Shown: piece after piece, positions 22,901-30,930 of the stretch | Layout: each line of letters starts with the position of its first letter | How positions within the stretch are numbered: position 1 is the stretch's first letter | Source: Synaphobranchus kaupii | Lineage: Eukaryota; Chordata; Actinopteri; Anguilliformes; Synaphobranchidae | Reading direction: 5' to 3' | DNA: 64,000 nucleotides | Assembly (NCBI GenBank): GCA_029718625.1 | Contig: CM056387.1 | Span: 37,701,356-37,765,355 of the forward strand | Program-made: the position numbers and the translations under genes | The notes under the pieces: model-generated | Told to the model about the DNA's origin: nothing | The model's database searches: none | The model's input: the letters and a program-made list of their open reading frames with translations, nothing else

Positions 22901-24242
22901 TCCTGTCGTCAATACAAGATCTTGGCCAAAAATTAATGCAAGTCTGGACGGAAATAAATGTTGTGACATTGCATAAGGTTGTCGAAACAATGCCACGACG
23001 AATGCGCGCCATAATCAAAGCTAAAGGCGGTCCAACAAAATATTACAGTGTGCGACTTTTTTTTTGGCCGGGCAGTGTAAGTGTTATTGCATTGTAGGCC
23101 TAGGAAACAAAACTATGCATGGTACAGTAACAGCAGCACACTCATGTTTCACAGTTAGTAAATACATATAGTTGGGATGTATTCTGTAATCGACGGTGTC
23201 ACTGATTGGATCTCAATTCTTGAATGATAGAGCTAGAATGAAATTGACCAAATATTGTTGCCTGGTAATGGGAAATCCCATCATTGCGTAATGGGTTATC
23301 CCTGTATTTACCTGACATGGGAAAATCCCACATCTAACCTTAGCTCTAGGCCCTAGGGGGCATCTTAACCTTATTTTACCTATCTCCTGTGATAAATATG
23401 CATGTTGTGATCGGACCTTACGCACGTAGATCGGCTGATTTAAAGTTTTGTATCCCCGGAATTGTGCAAAATTTGTATTTTTCAAAATGTGGTCTAACCA
23501 TAAAGGAGTTGAGTACCAGAGCTGAAATTTGGTTCATGAGTAGATCTAATATATCTGTTTAACTGGTGTAAATTTCAGAAAAGGTTTTAACTGTCCACAT
23601 GGTGATCCATTGACAAGACGGACGGTTGTGTTTTTGACTTTTTTTCAGCCGGACCCAACTTTGGATGGATGTCATTCCTTTACAAATGAATTGATTAGCC
23701 TGTACTTGCTTGCGACCATAGACATACACCTATAGATAATACATCTGTGATATGGGATGTATATGTCCACTCGTATGGGCACAGGGTGACCTCGAAAATC
23801 ACCAAAAACATGTGCGACTGAACAAAGTGGCTACTTTGGGTGTATATAACTTGAAAAGGGAAGGGGGTACAAGTAATCTGAGGCCAGATTCGTGCAAGAC
23901 GGAAGAAAGTAAGTAGGATACAAAGTTTCAGCTCTATAGCTGTTACCAATCCCAAGTTATAAGCTTCCAAAGTCGGAAAAAATCACATTCTCGCAAGCGC
24001 GAAAGATTGGATTATTATGATGTTGAGTTTGATGATGATGAGTTTCATCAAAATCTGAGAGGGTCATGCAGGGACCACTGGTTGATTTGACACGGAATGA
24101 CCCCTGTGTGGTTATGCTCTCTCCCCTGTGTAGGTACAGCACCCAGTATCCCATCCTGGGTCTGCTCAGTGACGATTACCAATATAAGAGCCCGGTGAAA
24201 GAAGCAAAGACAATCGTCATCGAGAGCTCAGGACCAGCCTAA
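670..24242 (+). CDS. pof1b: POF1B-like actin-binding coiled-coil protein, 3' two-thirds of gene (11 exons)
   Basis: Joined exons: 670-765, 13049-13269, 15351-15381, 16588-16668, 17476-17568, 18060-18173, 18447-18599, 19612-19731, 20195-20323, 21332-21402, 24134-24242. Every junction keeps frame and is flanked by AG/GT; the total is 1,218 nt, 405 residues plus TAA. Recognition rests on blocks I recall from vertebrate POF1B: LDTRFFGELLADIHRKN, IPKGVSELTKQQIRYLLQ, LLLSTFSSLREEL, and the C-terminal TQYPILGLLSDDYQY followed by KTIVIE. Residues 144-346 of the visible part are largely heptad-like, charged coiled coil; the first 80 or so are Ser/Pro/Gln/Val-rich linker. The human protein is about 590 residues, so roughly 180 N-terminal residues lie upstream of the window. 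Known family role: binds non-muscle actin, sits at epithelial junctions, and in humans is linked to premature ovarian failure. The 12 kb first intron and the repeat-filled later introns are the oddities. Identity is confident; the first exon shown is less certain. Confidence 0.9.
766..3240. other. intron/unique AT-rich DNA, no gene seen
   Basis: AT-rich sequence with many stops on both strands and no long or recognisable frame. A short (TA)-rich run lies at about 1157-1183. I see no coding or RNA feature. Confidence 0.6.
3281..3309. repeat. perfect 12-bp inverted repeat
   Basis: CCAGACTTTGTG, five-base loop, CACAAAGTCTGG. It sits in a GC-richer patch (3190-3560) next to the helicase fragment and is probably part of a small DNA-transposon relic. 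No coding meaning seen. Confidence 0.6.
3746..4267 (-). pseudogene. RecQ-like DNA helicase fragment
   Basis: Minus-strand frame from Met at 4267 to a stop at 3746-3748, about 173 residues. It shows the N-terminal part of a superfamily-2 helicase of RecQ type: a Q-containing motif (DIQEFVLRQ), a motif I region LPTGYVKSLIFQA, motif Ia-like PLTSMMEDQV, and motif II VDEVHTVVQW (compare DEAH...QW in RecQ). The motif I glycine before Lys is Val here (GYVKS instead of GxGKS), which should damage ATP binding. The frame stops right after motif II, so the second helicase lobe and zinc domain are missing. It lies antisense in a pof1b intron. RecQ-like fragments are common in fish genomes; I infer a dead or partial, possibly transposon-related copy. 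A downstream exon via a GC donor cannot be excluded. Confidence 0.65.
4330..5560. repeat. region with partial inverted GC-rich arms flanking AT-rich core
   Basis: A GC-rich stretch at 4380-4600 contains GGAACCCACCAGACGC, and 5460-5545 contains the diverged opposite-strand match (GCGCATCTGGTGGGTTC). Between them is AT-rich DNA (4630-5280). This looks like the end regions of a degraded DNA transposon, possibly the one carrying the helicase fragment. Family not recognised. Confidence 0.4.
5746..5867. repeat. 41-bp tandem repeat, 3 copies
   Basis: Units start at 5746, 5787 and 5828 with GTTGTTAAAAAAACACTG and end GGCTGAGTTGA. The third copy has two extra A and a short deletion. Confidence 0.9.
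6314..6822. repeat. 19-bp minisatellite, about 27 copies
   Basis: Unit close to TTAGACTGTGCCATGGAGC, with variants TATTCTATGGATC and TATGCCATGGGGC. It lies in the large pof1b intron. Most units contain the palindrome CCATGG. Confidence 0.95.
6823..12240. other. pof1b intron, no gene seen
   Basis: Mixed unique sequence with frequent stops. Short homopolymers occur at 7491-7503 (C), 8002-8010 (G on this strand) and 9555-9575 (T-rich). Short frames here lack family features or exon-like borders that I could support. Confidence 0.5.
12246..12595. repeat. interspersed repeat rich in TGGCAAAC and TTTGCC
   Basis: Many copies of (T/G)GGCAAAC and its complement GTTTGCC at irregular spacing over 350 bp, unlike the DNA on each side. 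Probably a small mobile-element relic; family not recognised. Frames across it on both strands are by-products. Confidence 0.5.
13049..13269 (+). CDS. pof1b: pof1b exon with FFGELLADIHRKN block
   Basis: Acceptor TCATTCAG ends at 13048; donor ACG|GTACGT at 13270. It encodes a Val/Glu-rich start (VEVEVECANVQQVKEVQE) then KLDTRFFGELLADIHRKNCD, a hallmark block of POF1B just before the coiled coil. 221 nt, enters in phase 0 and leaves two bases for the next codon. Confidence 0.9.
13270..15350. other. pof1b intron, no gene seen
   Basis: AT-rich intron between the GELLAD exon and the microexon. No coding or repeat structure that I can defend. Confidence 0.5.
15351..15381 (+). CDS. pof1b: pof1b 31-nt microexon
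   Basis: CCATTTTCAG ends at 15350 and AAG|GTATGA starts at 15382. With the two bases carried over, it reads RKQSFDTTDYK, matching the short acidic/Ser-Thr linker in human POF1B between the GELLAD block and the IPKG block. Without it the flanking exons (phase 2 out, phase 0 in) cannot be joined in frame, which strongly supports it. Confidence 0.85.
16588..16668 (+). CDS. pof1b: pof1b exon with IPKG...QQIRYLLQ block
   Basis: Acceptor TCTCCTAAG ends at 16587, donor CAG|GTAGGC at 16669. 81 nt, 27 codons, phase 0 at both ends: VGKEEVEALIPKGVSELTKQ then QIRYLLQ. Very close to the remembered POF1B block. Confidence 0.92.
16899..17475. repeat. 48-bp minisatellite made of an exon's own splice acceptor, about 12 copies
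   Basis: Unit is about 24 nt equal to the start of the downstream exon (ACCCGTATGACTGCTGATAA, then CACC) plus about 24 nt pyrimidine-rich DNA ending in CAG. The last unit runs straight into the real exon at 17476. The period is 16 codons, so the array is open in the exon's frame and also gives a long antisense frame. Units vary (ACTACTGATAAC, CCATATGAC, CAGAACTG). Confidence 0.95.
17476..17568 (+). CDS. pof1b: pof1b exon with LLLSTFSSLREEL block
   Basis: 93 nt, 31 codons, phase 0. Acceptor CTTTCTCAG ends at 17475, donor AAG|GTAAGA at 17569. It starts TRMTADNTMRLLLSTFSSLR. The first 24 nt and the acceptor are the template for the 48-bp minisatellite that fills the preceding 580 bp, so about 11 decoy acceptors precede it. 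The true exon is identified because only here does the reading continue into the conserved block. Confidence 0.92.
17820..17985. repeat. interspersed repeat fragment
   Basis: Contains AACGTTTCGACC and GGTCTTCCTCAG and, farther on, the reverse-related GAAGACCT and TCGAAACGTT. The phrase is one I associate with a common dispersed repeat in fish. It lies in a pof1b intron just upstream of the 18060 exon. Confidence 0.5.
18060..18173 (+). CDS. pof1b: pof1b coiled-coil exon
   Basis: Acceptor CGCCCTCAG ends at 18059, donor CAG|GTGGGT at 18174. 114 nt, phase 0: RLESEKEELERDLSFKADQ and so on to NNRQLQ. DLSFK and the AVRENN segment align with POF1B. Confidence 0.92.
18447..18599 (+). CDS. pof1b: pof1b coiled-coil exon with weak donor
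   Basis: Acceptor TTTCCTGCAG ends at 18446. 153 nt, phase 0, starts VSLKESSSAQRKMETQ and ends KALEKENEMLRQK. The only donor that keeps the length relation to POF1B is AAG|GTCCTC at 18600, poor after the GT. A 34-bp repeat begins 7 nt downstream, and may have replaced the usual intron start. Confidence 0.88.
18607..18728. repeat. 34-bp tandem repeat at an exon donor, 3.6 copies
   Basis: Unit starts CTCAGCTCCATCACCACCCA and ends CTTATCCCCACT. It begins 7 nt after the pof1b donor at 18600. Confidence 0.9.
19285..19376. repeat. fragment of the dispersed repeat also seen at 24905
   Basis: Shares GCTCAAGGGTACAA, CCTGGGAA and AACCACTATAC with 25035-25125, in the same orientation and order. Confidence 0.55.
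19612..19731 (+). CDS. pof1b: pof1b coiled-coil exon
   Basis: Acceptor CTTTCCTCAG ends at 19611, donor AAG|GTCAGG at 19732. 120 nt, 40 codons, phase 0: LAGQSSTMTLQTKTEELSRQ, then YNQMLSALREEKDKELQMLK. It aligns without gaps across the junction with the previous exon. Confidence 0.92.
19872..19926. repeat. (CA)n microsatellite
   Basis: About 20 CA units preceded by a C-rich run; inside a pof1b intron. Confidence 0.95.
20195..20323 (+). CDS. pof1b: pof1b coiled-coil exon
   Basis: Acceptor GTCTCAG ends at 20194; an in-frame alternative AG 6 nt later (20199-20200) would drop two residues. Donor GAG|GTGCAA at 20324 is weak. 129 nt, phase 0, ends LISTLEQRQIIIKRQEE, matching the family's LLEEKDSLIKRQ region. 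The following intron is almost wholly minisatellite. Confidence 0.88.
20381..20640. repeat. 30-bp minisatellite, about 8.5 copies
   Basis: Unit near TTACCTGTCCTGGTCATCCC followed by TCTCTACGG. It begins about 57 nt after the pof1b donor at 20324. Its 30-bp period keeps several frames open, which explains the long frames here. Confidence 0.95.
20641..21331. repeat. acceptor-like minisatellite, about 23 copies of 26-31 bp
   Basis: Unit CTCTCTCTACAG then ATCTGATAACCTTCAT, with TTGCAG and TGTACAG variants. Each unit has a pyrimidine tract plus CAG, and the last is the real acceptor for the exon at 21332. With the previous array it makes up nearly the whole intron. Confidence 0.95.
21332..21402 (+). 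CDS. pof1b: pof1b penultimate exon
   Basis: Acceptor CTCTCTCTACAG ends at 21331, donor ACG|GTAAAC at 21403. 71 nt, phase 0 in and two bases out: EIRRFQSEKSDSSRNITKTT then VTK. The upstream minisatellite carries many copies of the same acceptor sequence. Confidence 0.9.
21559..24103. mobile_element. foldback DNA element with arms of about 640 bp
   Basis: Left arm about 21559-22222 begins GGGTCATTCCGTGTCAAATC. The right arm, about 23470-24103, is its reverse complement and ends CGGAATGACCC. Matching segments (CCGGACCCAACTTTGGATGG, the GTATGGGCACAGGGTGACC region, the AGTTGAGTACCAGAGC region) occur in reversed order. The flanks share CTGT (21555-21558 and 24104-24107), a possible 4-5 bp target duplication. 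The centre holds a nested Tc1 derivative. No transposase of its own is seen. It sits in the last pof1b intron. Confidence 0.8.
22533..23079 (+). mobile_element. non-autonomous Tc1/mariner derivative, 547 bp, copy 1
   Basis: TA-flanked ends CACTGCCTGGCCAAAAAA and GGCCGGGCAGTG are inverted repeats followed by a shared AGTCGC(A). Inside is a broken + strand remnant of a Tc1-type transposase C-terminal half ([12 protein letters not shown], then DLNPIESLWDVLEKT). It lies inside the foldback element, so it is the younger insertion. A sister copy lies at 33253. Confidence 0.8.
24134..24242 (+). CDS. pof1b: pof1b terminal coding exon with stop
   Basis: Acceptor CCCCTGTGTAG ends at 24133. The first base completes Arg, then YSTQYPILGLLSDDYQYKSP and KTIVIESSGPA, then TAA at 24240-24242. 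The TQYPILGLL.DDY and TIVIE blocks are the conserved C-terminus of POF1B. Confidence 0.95.
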
Positions 24243-24541
24243 AATCAGGTGCGGTAGACTAAGGATTCCTTTCAGTTCTGGAGACCTAGTATTTCCCAGT
24301 TACCACATGCAGGCTCCTTTCGGTGTCCTCACTGTACATCGTATGTTACTATGTCCCACCTAAAATGGCGATACAGGTAAGGCTGTACAGAACAGACTAT
24401 GTATTATGAGGAGGCTCTTAAAAATGTTTTGTAGTGTAGTAAACTAACTTGATGAATTCTTTGGTAAACATTTAGTGCCCATAGCAGCTGTGTGCTGTGG
24501 GCCTGCAGAGCTGTGTCGTCACCCAGCACAGCTTTATTAAA
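24243..24541 (+). other. pof1b: pof1b 3' UTR (minimum estimate)
   Basis: Unique sequence directly after the stop. An ATTAAA at 24536-24541 is a possible poly(A) signal; no clear GT-rich element follows, so the true end could be farther on. Other AATAAA/ATTAAA motifs occur only several kb downstream (for example near 28272, 28393 and 28605). Confidence 0.35.
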
Positions 24542-24894
24542 TAGAGGAATAATGTAGGAAGAGGTTTACATTGCTTCACATGGAGAAACAGTGGATGGGG
24601 GACAAATTAGTTATATTTTTTGTGCTATCAGCTTTCAAATTGATTTTTTAAAAATTAATGTAGATTTTATTTTCCCCATTTCTAATCTACACTGGACAAT
24701 ATATAAAATGTGTGTTTATCTAACAGCCAGTGGTGCCATGAGTGTGGATTCTGCAGTAGGCCTAATGATGTTCAGAGCTCACTGTTTATTATACAATGTA
24801 CAGACATTTCACACTGTTCAGCAGCATTGATGTAATGACCTGTTGTGGGCAGCAGAGGGTACTCACATACTGATGATAGTGTTAGGGCAGGAGA

Positions 24895-25267
24895 GTCCAA
24901 TCTTTTACATTACATTACATTATAGGCATTTAGCAGACGCTCTTATCCAGAGCGACTTACACAACTTTTTTTTATCATGTTTTACATATTATCCATTTAT
25001 ACAGCTGGATATATACTGAAGCAATTCAGGTTAAGTACCTTGCTCAAGGGTACAATGGCAGTGTCCTACCTGGGAATCGAACCTGCAACCTTTCGGTTAC
25101 AAGGCCAGTTCCTTAACCATTATACTGCACTGCCGCCCAATCTTATCCAAAAAGGGCCGATGTGGGTTCAGGTTTTTGTTTTAGTTAATTAGTTTAATCG
25201 GGTTCCATAGCACTGGGCTAGAACAAAAACCTGCACCCACATCGACCCTTTTAGGATAAGATTGGAC
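24895..25267. mobile_element. short inverted-repeat element interrupted by another repeat
   Basis: The ends GTCCAATCTTATCC...GGGCCGATGTGGGT and ACCCACATCG...GGATAAGATTGGAC are inverted repeats of about 45 bp. The left end is split after CCAATCTT by the 232-bp repeat at 24905. Confidence 0.75.
24905..25136. mobile_element. common fish dispersed repeat with 8-bp target duplication
   Basis: Begins in ACATTACATTACATTATAGG and includes GCAGACGCTCTTATCCAGAG, CTTGCTCAAGGGTACA and GGGAATCGAACCTGCAACC; I recognise the type as abundant in teleosts. It is flanked by CCAATCTT on both sides (24897-24904, 25137-25144), an 8-bp duplication as made by hAT elements. Confidence 0.75.
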
Positions 25268-26676
25268 ACACTTGTGTTCGACTGTAACACAAACGGTGTT
25301 CCTAATTGTCTGTGGAAATAATATGATGACACTACCTGTATGTGTCTGTGTGTATACTGGTTATATCTGTTGTTATTATTGTGCAGAAAGTTTTTCCCAA
25401 GTCCTTAAAGAAGGTGCTTCTCTCTTAACAGGAGTGAGCAACAGGAAGACTTTGAAGTCGGCCCCTCCTTCTACACCAACCCCCACCCTATTTCACCTCT
25501 AACACTCACCCTCTCCCCCTTTGCATGTTGCCCCCTTACCCGTCCTTGCTCCAGGACTTTTTAGGGTCTTGGTGATTCAAGACCCTAAAATCTTTGATAT
25601 GGAAATGCGTGCGTGCGTGTGTGTGTGCGCGTGCGTGCATGCTCTTGTGTGCGTGAAGTGTGTGAGGAGTTGAGGCAGTGCTTTCAGCAGGAGTACACTG
25701 CATTGACTGATCCGATAATTAAAGCGAACAGCCGCGGCAGGTTTGATCCAGGCGGCTGCAGAACCTATTGAAACACCACAACCCTACAAGCCCTCAGGAC
25801 TCCCGTCGCTATGGTGGCAGCACCTGTGCATGTAAATACTATTCTTCAGCAGAGAACATTGTCCTTTGGCATAAATCAAAATGGTGTGTTCATGTTGCTC
25901 TTCTTTTTGCATATTTACATTGGTAATGGTAACATTGTTTCTTAATGTCCTACAGTGAAAGTTTTGTTTTTTATAGCAATATTTTGCATATTGACATGGT
26001 GAATTGGCAGACATTTTTTTATAACTAGGTGTTGGTGTGGGGTTAGGCAGCAGGTGTTACGGTGAATTTGGCCAAAGGAGGAGATTATATTTCTGTTGAG
26101 GAAATGCATGCTTACAAAGAATAGAAGCTGGATACTATGGGTCTGAGGTGTTAGTGGAGAGGAACTAAAATGGATGCTCCTTTGGACAATAACAACAGAT
26201 TCTCTGGACTTGATTCCTCTCAAACTCCAGATGTTTCAGGTGACAGGAGTTCCCTTTATAGTTTATGAATATTTTTTTAAAAAAAGGTGTGTCCAGTGAA
26301 GGGGCCTCTATTAACACAGAACTGTCATAAATGAACACCCCTTGATGATGATTCAATATGCATTCAAGATTCAAAAGGCATCAAATTGTAATGTGTCCAG
26401 TTCAGTAATGGACAGACGTTATTTTCAATGAAGAGAATGCAGAGTTGAAGATACGATGTGTCTATGTAGACCCTGTGTCGGCTAGCTATTTGGATGATCA
26501 CTTCGGTCCAGGAGTAATAACGGCTAAGCTCAGTTTAGGACAGGATACAGACCATCGTCAACTCTCCATTGTATGTAATGGATTCCCAAAACCCTGGGTG
26601 TGAAGCAGCCTGCTGTTATGCCTTTGAGTAGTGGTCTTCAGCTTGGGGCCATTTGCATCCTCAAGTCTAACTTACT
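25268..26676. other. intergenic, nothing clear
   Basis: Unique DNA with a (GT)-rich stretch at 25606-25650 and a perfect 13-bp-stem hairpin at 25559-25590. No gene recognised. Confidence 0.5.
25559..25590. repeat. perfect 13-bp hairpin
   Basis: TTTTAGGGTCTTG, six-base loop, CAAGACCCTAAAA. It is too short for a typical pre-miRNA; it might be a fragment of a foldback element. Confidence 0.6.
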
Positions 26677-27771
26677 GGGCTCTATTTTAATAAACCAAAC
26701 GCAATGGTGAACGCAAGAGTAATCGCTTGGCGGTATCGCTCTGAGGGCGTGTTGGCGAGAAATTTGGTAATTTCATGACGGCAATCTTGGCGCATCTGAT
26801 GGCGGTATTGCTAAAAGGCTGGGTTTAAATGTCCAAAGTGTGTCTCTATGGTAGCCAATCAAATAGTTGTTCTCATGCTTTAAAAAAAAGCCAGTTGGAA
26901 CGCAATCGCTCCATGCAATTTCATAATGAGCAACCCAAACGCACTGGACCGTCAACGACAAGAGCGATTTTCCGCACAGGAATCAGACATACTTGCAACA
27001 GAAGTACAGGCTAGGACTAGTAATTTATGGATCACAATCCACACCACCTCGTCTCCCAGAAGTTCGGAAGGCACGGGAGGAGGTGGCGAATGCATTAATT
27101 AGCCTACATGAGGTGATGTAGGCATAATTATGATTCAAATGGTAGGCTTATGATTCAACTGTGTCAATGTGTAATTTATATATTATAGGCTATTGGCCTA
27201 CATGATCGCAAGTTTCTTGTAAGCTGTCCTGTTTTATTCTAGTAGTTTAAATTAAAATTAATTAATAATAATTATAGGCTATTTGTTCATTAAATGGAAG
27301 TGTAATGTTGGCATCACCTATAGACACTACATAGAACTACATGACTAACAAGTTGCCAAATTGCCTATTGCGTTAGCAACCTGGAGGGGGTATAAAGGTA
27401 TAATATGAGGTATGAATGGTGTCGATGGTGTGAACGGTGTAGGAGGAGATAGGTTTTGAAAAATCGGCAGAAGAATAATAACGGTCAGTCTGAGTCTATT
27501 GCGTTGCCGCTAAGAGGTGGTTCCAGCGGATCATAACGCAATGGGTTTTCGTTGGTTCAAATTGTCACTGAGCCGAAAGTATTTTAGAACACGCCCCAGA
27601 CAGCGCCACCCATCCCACTGCAGCGCAAGCGAAAGGATGTTATGTTGAGAATTTGTTGATCCTAGCGGTATTGCTGAGAAACGCCATAGCGCCAGTTTTA
27701 AGACGTTGATGCTGTCAACAAGCTTGCGTTTGACTATACCGTCCCCTTGCGCTGGTTTGAAAATAGAGCCC
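26677..27771 (+). mobile_element. Harbinger-like inverted-repeat element, about 1.1 kb
   Basis: Ends GGGCTCTATTTTAA and TTGAAAATAGAGCCC are inverted; the flanks share ACT (26674-26676, 27772-27774), a 3-bp duplication as in PIF/Harbinger. Subterminal sequences (GGCGGTAT, AACGC, GCGTT) also recur inverted. A short + frame at 26926-27102 may be a remnant of its Myb-like protein. Confidence 0.65.
26926..27102 (+). pseudogene. 58-codon remnant resembling a Myb/SANT-like transposon protein
   Basis: It begins MSNPNALDRQRQERFSAQES then DILATEVQAR. The pattern of Phe, acidic residue, Leu and Val at helix spacing recalls the N-terminus of Harbinger Myb-like DNA-binding proteins. It stops early. Assignment is by weak resemblance plus its location inside a Harbinger-type element. 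Confidence 0.35.
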
Positions 27772-29970
27772 ACTGTGTTAAATCATGGGTATTTATTTAA
27801 CCGGCTGCTTCAGCAATGTATTAAACTTGTCCTTCATTCACAGGAATGAAAGGTAAATATGATCATCATAGTTCATCATATCTTAGCGACTAAATCACAT
27901 TAAGCGGTGTAGCAAAAATGTGCCTTCTTGGTGATATGACACTTTTGTATTCCTGTTCTCTGCCTCTGTAAGTCTCTCTGGATATGTCTGCTGAACTAAT
28001 TTAAGATTGTCCGTGAAGTAAAATGGACTCGTTATCGGTTCACCTGGCCTCTGGACTACTCCTATTGCTCCTATAAGTTTTGTGGATTTTATTCTCCTGT
28101 TAGCGAGGAATAAAGAGCAAGCTGTGTTGGACGAGGACATTGACTTCCAAAATGATTTTCTTTCAAAATGTCAGGAGCATCTGTGAAAGCCGTGACCTCT
28201 GCAGAACAGCTGTAGCCACACTGGACACCGTATACATATGTGATTGTGGCAATGTACTGAGCTGTTATAATTAAAGCTGTAGTAATTTATCTGCATAGCT
28301 GGCATTGTTCTCTTTTATAATTAGTTGAGTGATCTGGTTACTCTTGCTTTTTGGGTCTCGTAAAACTTTCCTCTGTGACATTTCTATTTTAAAATAAATA
28401 AATAAAAATTTGCCCTTGATATCCTTGATATGGCTTTTATTTGTACGTCAAGGTGACTTAATTTTTTTGTTTAAAACATAACGGACTACCAAAACTCAAG
28501 TTTAATTTCCAACATACAGCAGCTGATATTATCCTGCCTGTAGAATCTTGTTGCAGATGGACCTGCTGTTCAGCCTGAGTGTGGGTAATTATATTATATA
28601 TGATGCAATAAAACGGTCAGGTTGCATCTTCTGCCATGAACCGTAAATCATGATAAAGATCATGCCGTGAGTAACGGGCAAGTACACAGCCGTAGTTCTA
28701 ATGTACTTCTAAAGCAACAGAGATGTACAGCGGTTCAGCGATTTTGGCCTCTATAAGTTCAGTGACAATGCAAAATGCATGAGCGTAATGATGCAATCGC
28801 TGTGAGAACCGTGTGTAACGAATTCCAGCATAAACATTCAGCACCTGCCTGTTTAAATTGTGATGTGCTCGCAGGCTTGGTTACCTGCATCAGAGGTAAT
28901 CTGTTTATAGTCTATTGTAGGGGTGCAGTATGCTGGCTTACCCACACTGCTCTATGTTGTGTCATGATGGGATTTCTGTATTCTCAGGTCACGTTAATAT
29001 CAGCAGGTTTCCCAAGGTGAACAACAAGATGTCGGGGAAGAGCTTTGATCAGCTATCATGAGCAGTAAAGCAGACTGCTTAAGTGCAAATACGGTATTTG
29101 CATAAACACAGTTATTCAGTATTATAAATACAGAAGATGCTAATTAGTCTTCAGAGAACATTCATTTTCTGTGGTCTACACATGCTAACCGCTTAGTTTG
29201 TCAGAGCGCTAGTTGTTACGCTAACCACCCACACAGAATGGCAAGCAGAGAAACATCTTAAAGGAACGCTGAGAGCTGTTTCTCATCTCGTTCCTTAATG
29301 GAGTGATGAGGTCTGAACCCATCAGCCCAGTGAGGGACAGGCATGAGTATCTTTATAGGGCCGCAATCCATGCCCTTTCTCCGCACTATGCATTTAATCA
29401 TTACTGTCAGTACATTCTCAGCTGTACTGCAGGTCATAGACACCACAGCGTTCTTTTGTCTAAAAGTATATTGAAGACACCGTGATTCTGGAGGACCAGA
29501 GATGTCTTACTTTGTCCTAATCCAAGGTGAACAGGGGTTGGGGGGGAATAATAGCAGGTTTGCTCTCAATGAAATATCCATACTTCATGACCTCCACGGC
29601 CTCATGATTTCATAATAGCTGATGGAAGGGGTATGGAATATGTTTAGGAGGGGCACTGGAGGAGCTTCTTGGAGGGCTTTGTTTATTTAGTGCAGCCTCC
29701 TCAGAATAAAATAATCAGGTTCTCTTAAAAGTTCATATTTTTGAACAAAAAAACCACCGGTGCCGTAGCCAAACCAAACACAGGTTGAGCGTACAAACAT
29801 ACAGTATTTTTTATCACGCTTCTGAAAGTTTCAGTTGCAGTTATGTAAAGTTGAAGCAGAAACAATGTGCTGGGCTGACCCTGATGTGCGAAGCAGACGT
29901 TAGGGAAGGGTACCTGGGCTCTCTTCCCGAGGAAGCCACAGTCCCAGCAGACCTCCACGGCAGCCATGGG
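27772..29970. other. intergenic, no gene recognised
   Basis: Mostly unique sequence. Short frames on both strands show no family motifs or consistent splice borders. Confidence 0.5.
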
Positions 29971-29976
29971 AGAAAT

Positions 29977-30520
29977 GCTGCCTTCAAGCGCTGTCGGGAA
30001 TTATCGGAAATTCGAGTTTCCTACATGGAAGTTGCACTTGAACGAACCTCCAAGTCGTAATTACAAGTGGGAAAGTCGGAGATAATTTTGCACGAGTTCC
30101 CGAGTTGTGACCTTTCACCTATCTATCCTTCAAGTGCTCTTCGGAAGCTTCTATTTTCCAGTCTCCAAGTCGAAATTGCAGAAAATACGATGGGTTGACA
30201 GGTGTGGCAAAGCAGCCAGGCAGCGCAGCAGATTATCATATTGATGGTCACGCACGCACATCTAGCAAAATATACTTTAATATATCATTAATTACTCTCC
30301 TCATACGTTTCCTTTCCTCTTCTTTCTCATGCAGAAAGTGATGACAGCTCTCCATGTATTTTTTTTATTCATAAAGGATAAAAAAAAACAAAAACATTTA
30401 CTTTCTAGACCTCCATGTTTACTAGTATTTCCGACTTCGGAGCATGTGAATGCGTCAAATGCGTAATCACGATTTGGCAACTGGGAAATAGGAGCTTCTG
30501 AAGAGCACTTGAAGGCAGCC
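29977..30520. mobile_element. small inverted-repeat element (MITE-like)
   Basis: The left edge CTGCCTTCAAGCGCT and right edge AGCACTTGAAGGCAG are inverted. An internal pair (CTTCAAGTGCTCTTCGGAAG at 30129, CTTCTGAAGAGCACTTGAAG at 30495) is also inverted. No target duplication could be fixed. Confidence 0.55.
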
Positions 30521-30654
30521 AAAGAGTCATCATCAACAGGCTGTGGATGTCTCGGTTTCCTTTGTTTACATTTTTATAAAAAAATAATGTCTTTGGTGTC
30601 TTCACCGGCCTGGCTGCAGTAGTTGTCTCCTGTGCTCCCTTCTCCCTCCTGTTC

Positions 30655-30930
30655 AAGGCCTGACCTTGCCACACCCACTCCTCTCCCCTGGGAGTGGCCC
30701 CCTGTGTTGCCGCATACTACAGCCGCAGCCCCCTCTATAACCTATCTCTCTCGCTCTCTTCCCCTCTCTCCCTCTCCCTCTTCCCTCTCCATCCTCTCGC
30801 CCCTGTCCCCTCCCCCTGGATGGCCTGGGATCATGGGAAGGCATTGATTATGGTTGATAATTCAGACCTTTGATGTGGATAATGCAGTCTCTCTCTCTTT
30901 CTCTTTCTTTCTCTCTCTCAATTCAATTTG
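30655..30930. repeat. segmental duplicate A (left part)
   Basis: Closely matches 39305-39760: CTGACCTTGCCAC, GGGAGTG, then TCCCCCTGGATGGCCTGGG and the block ending TTTGATGTGGATAATGCAGT before a (CT)n run. The duplicate continues at 32400 after a LINE insertion. Confidence 0.8.
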
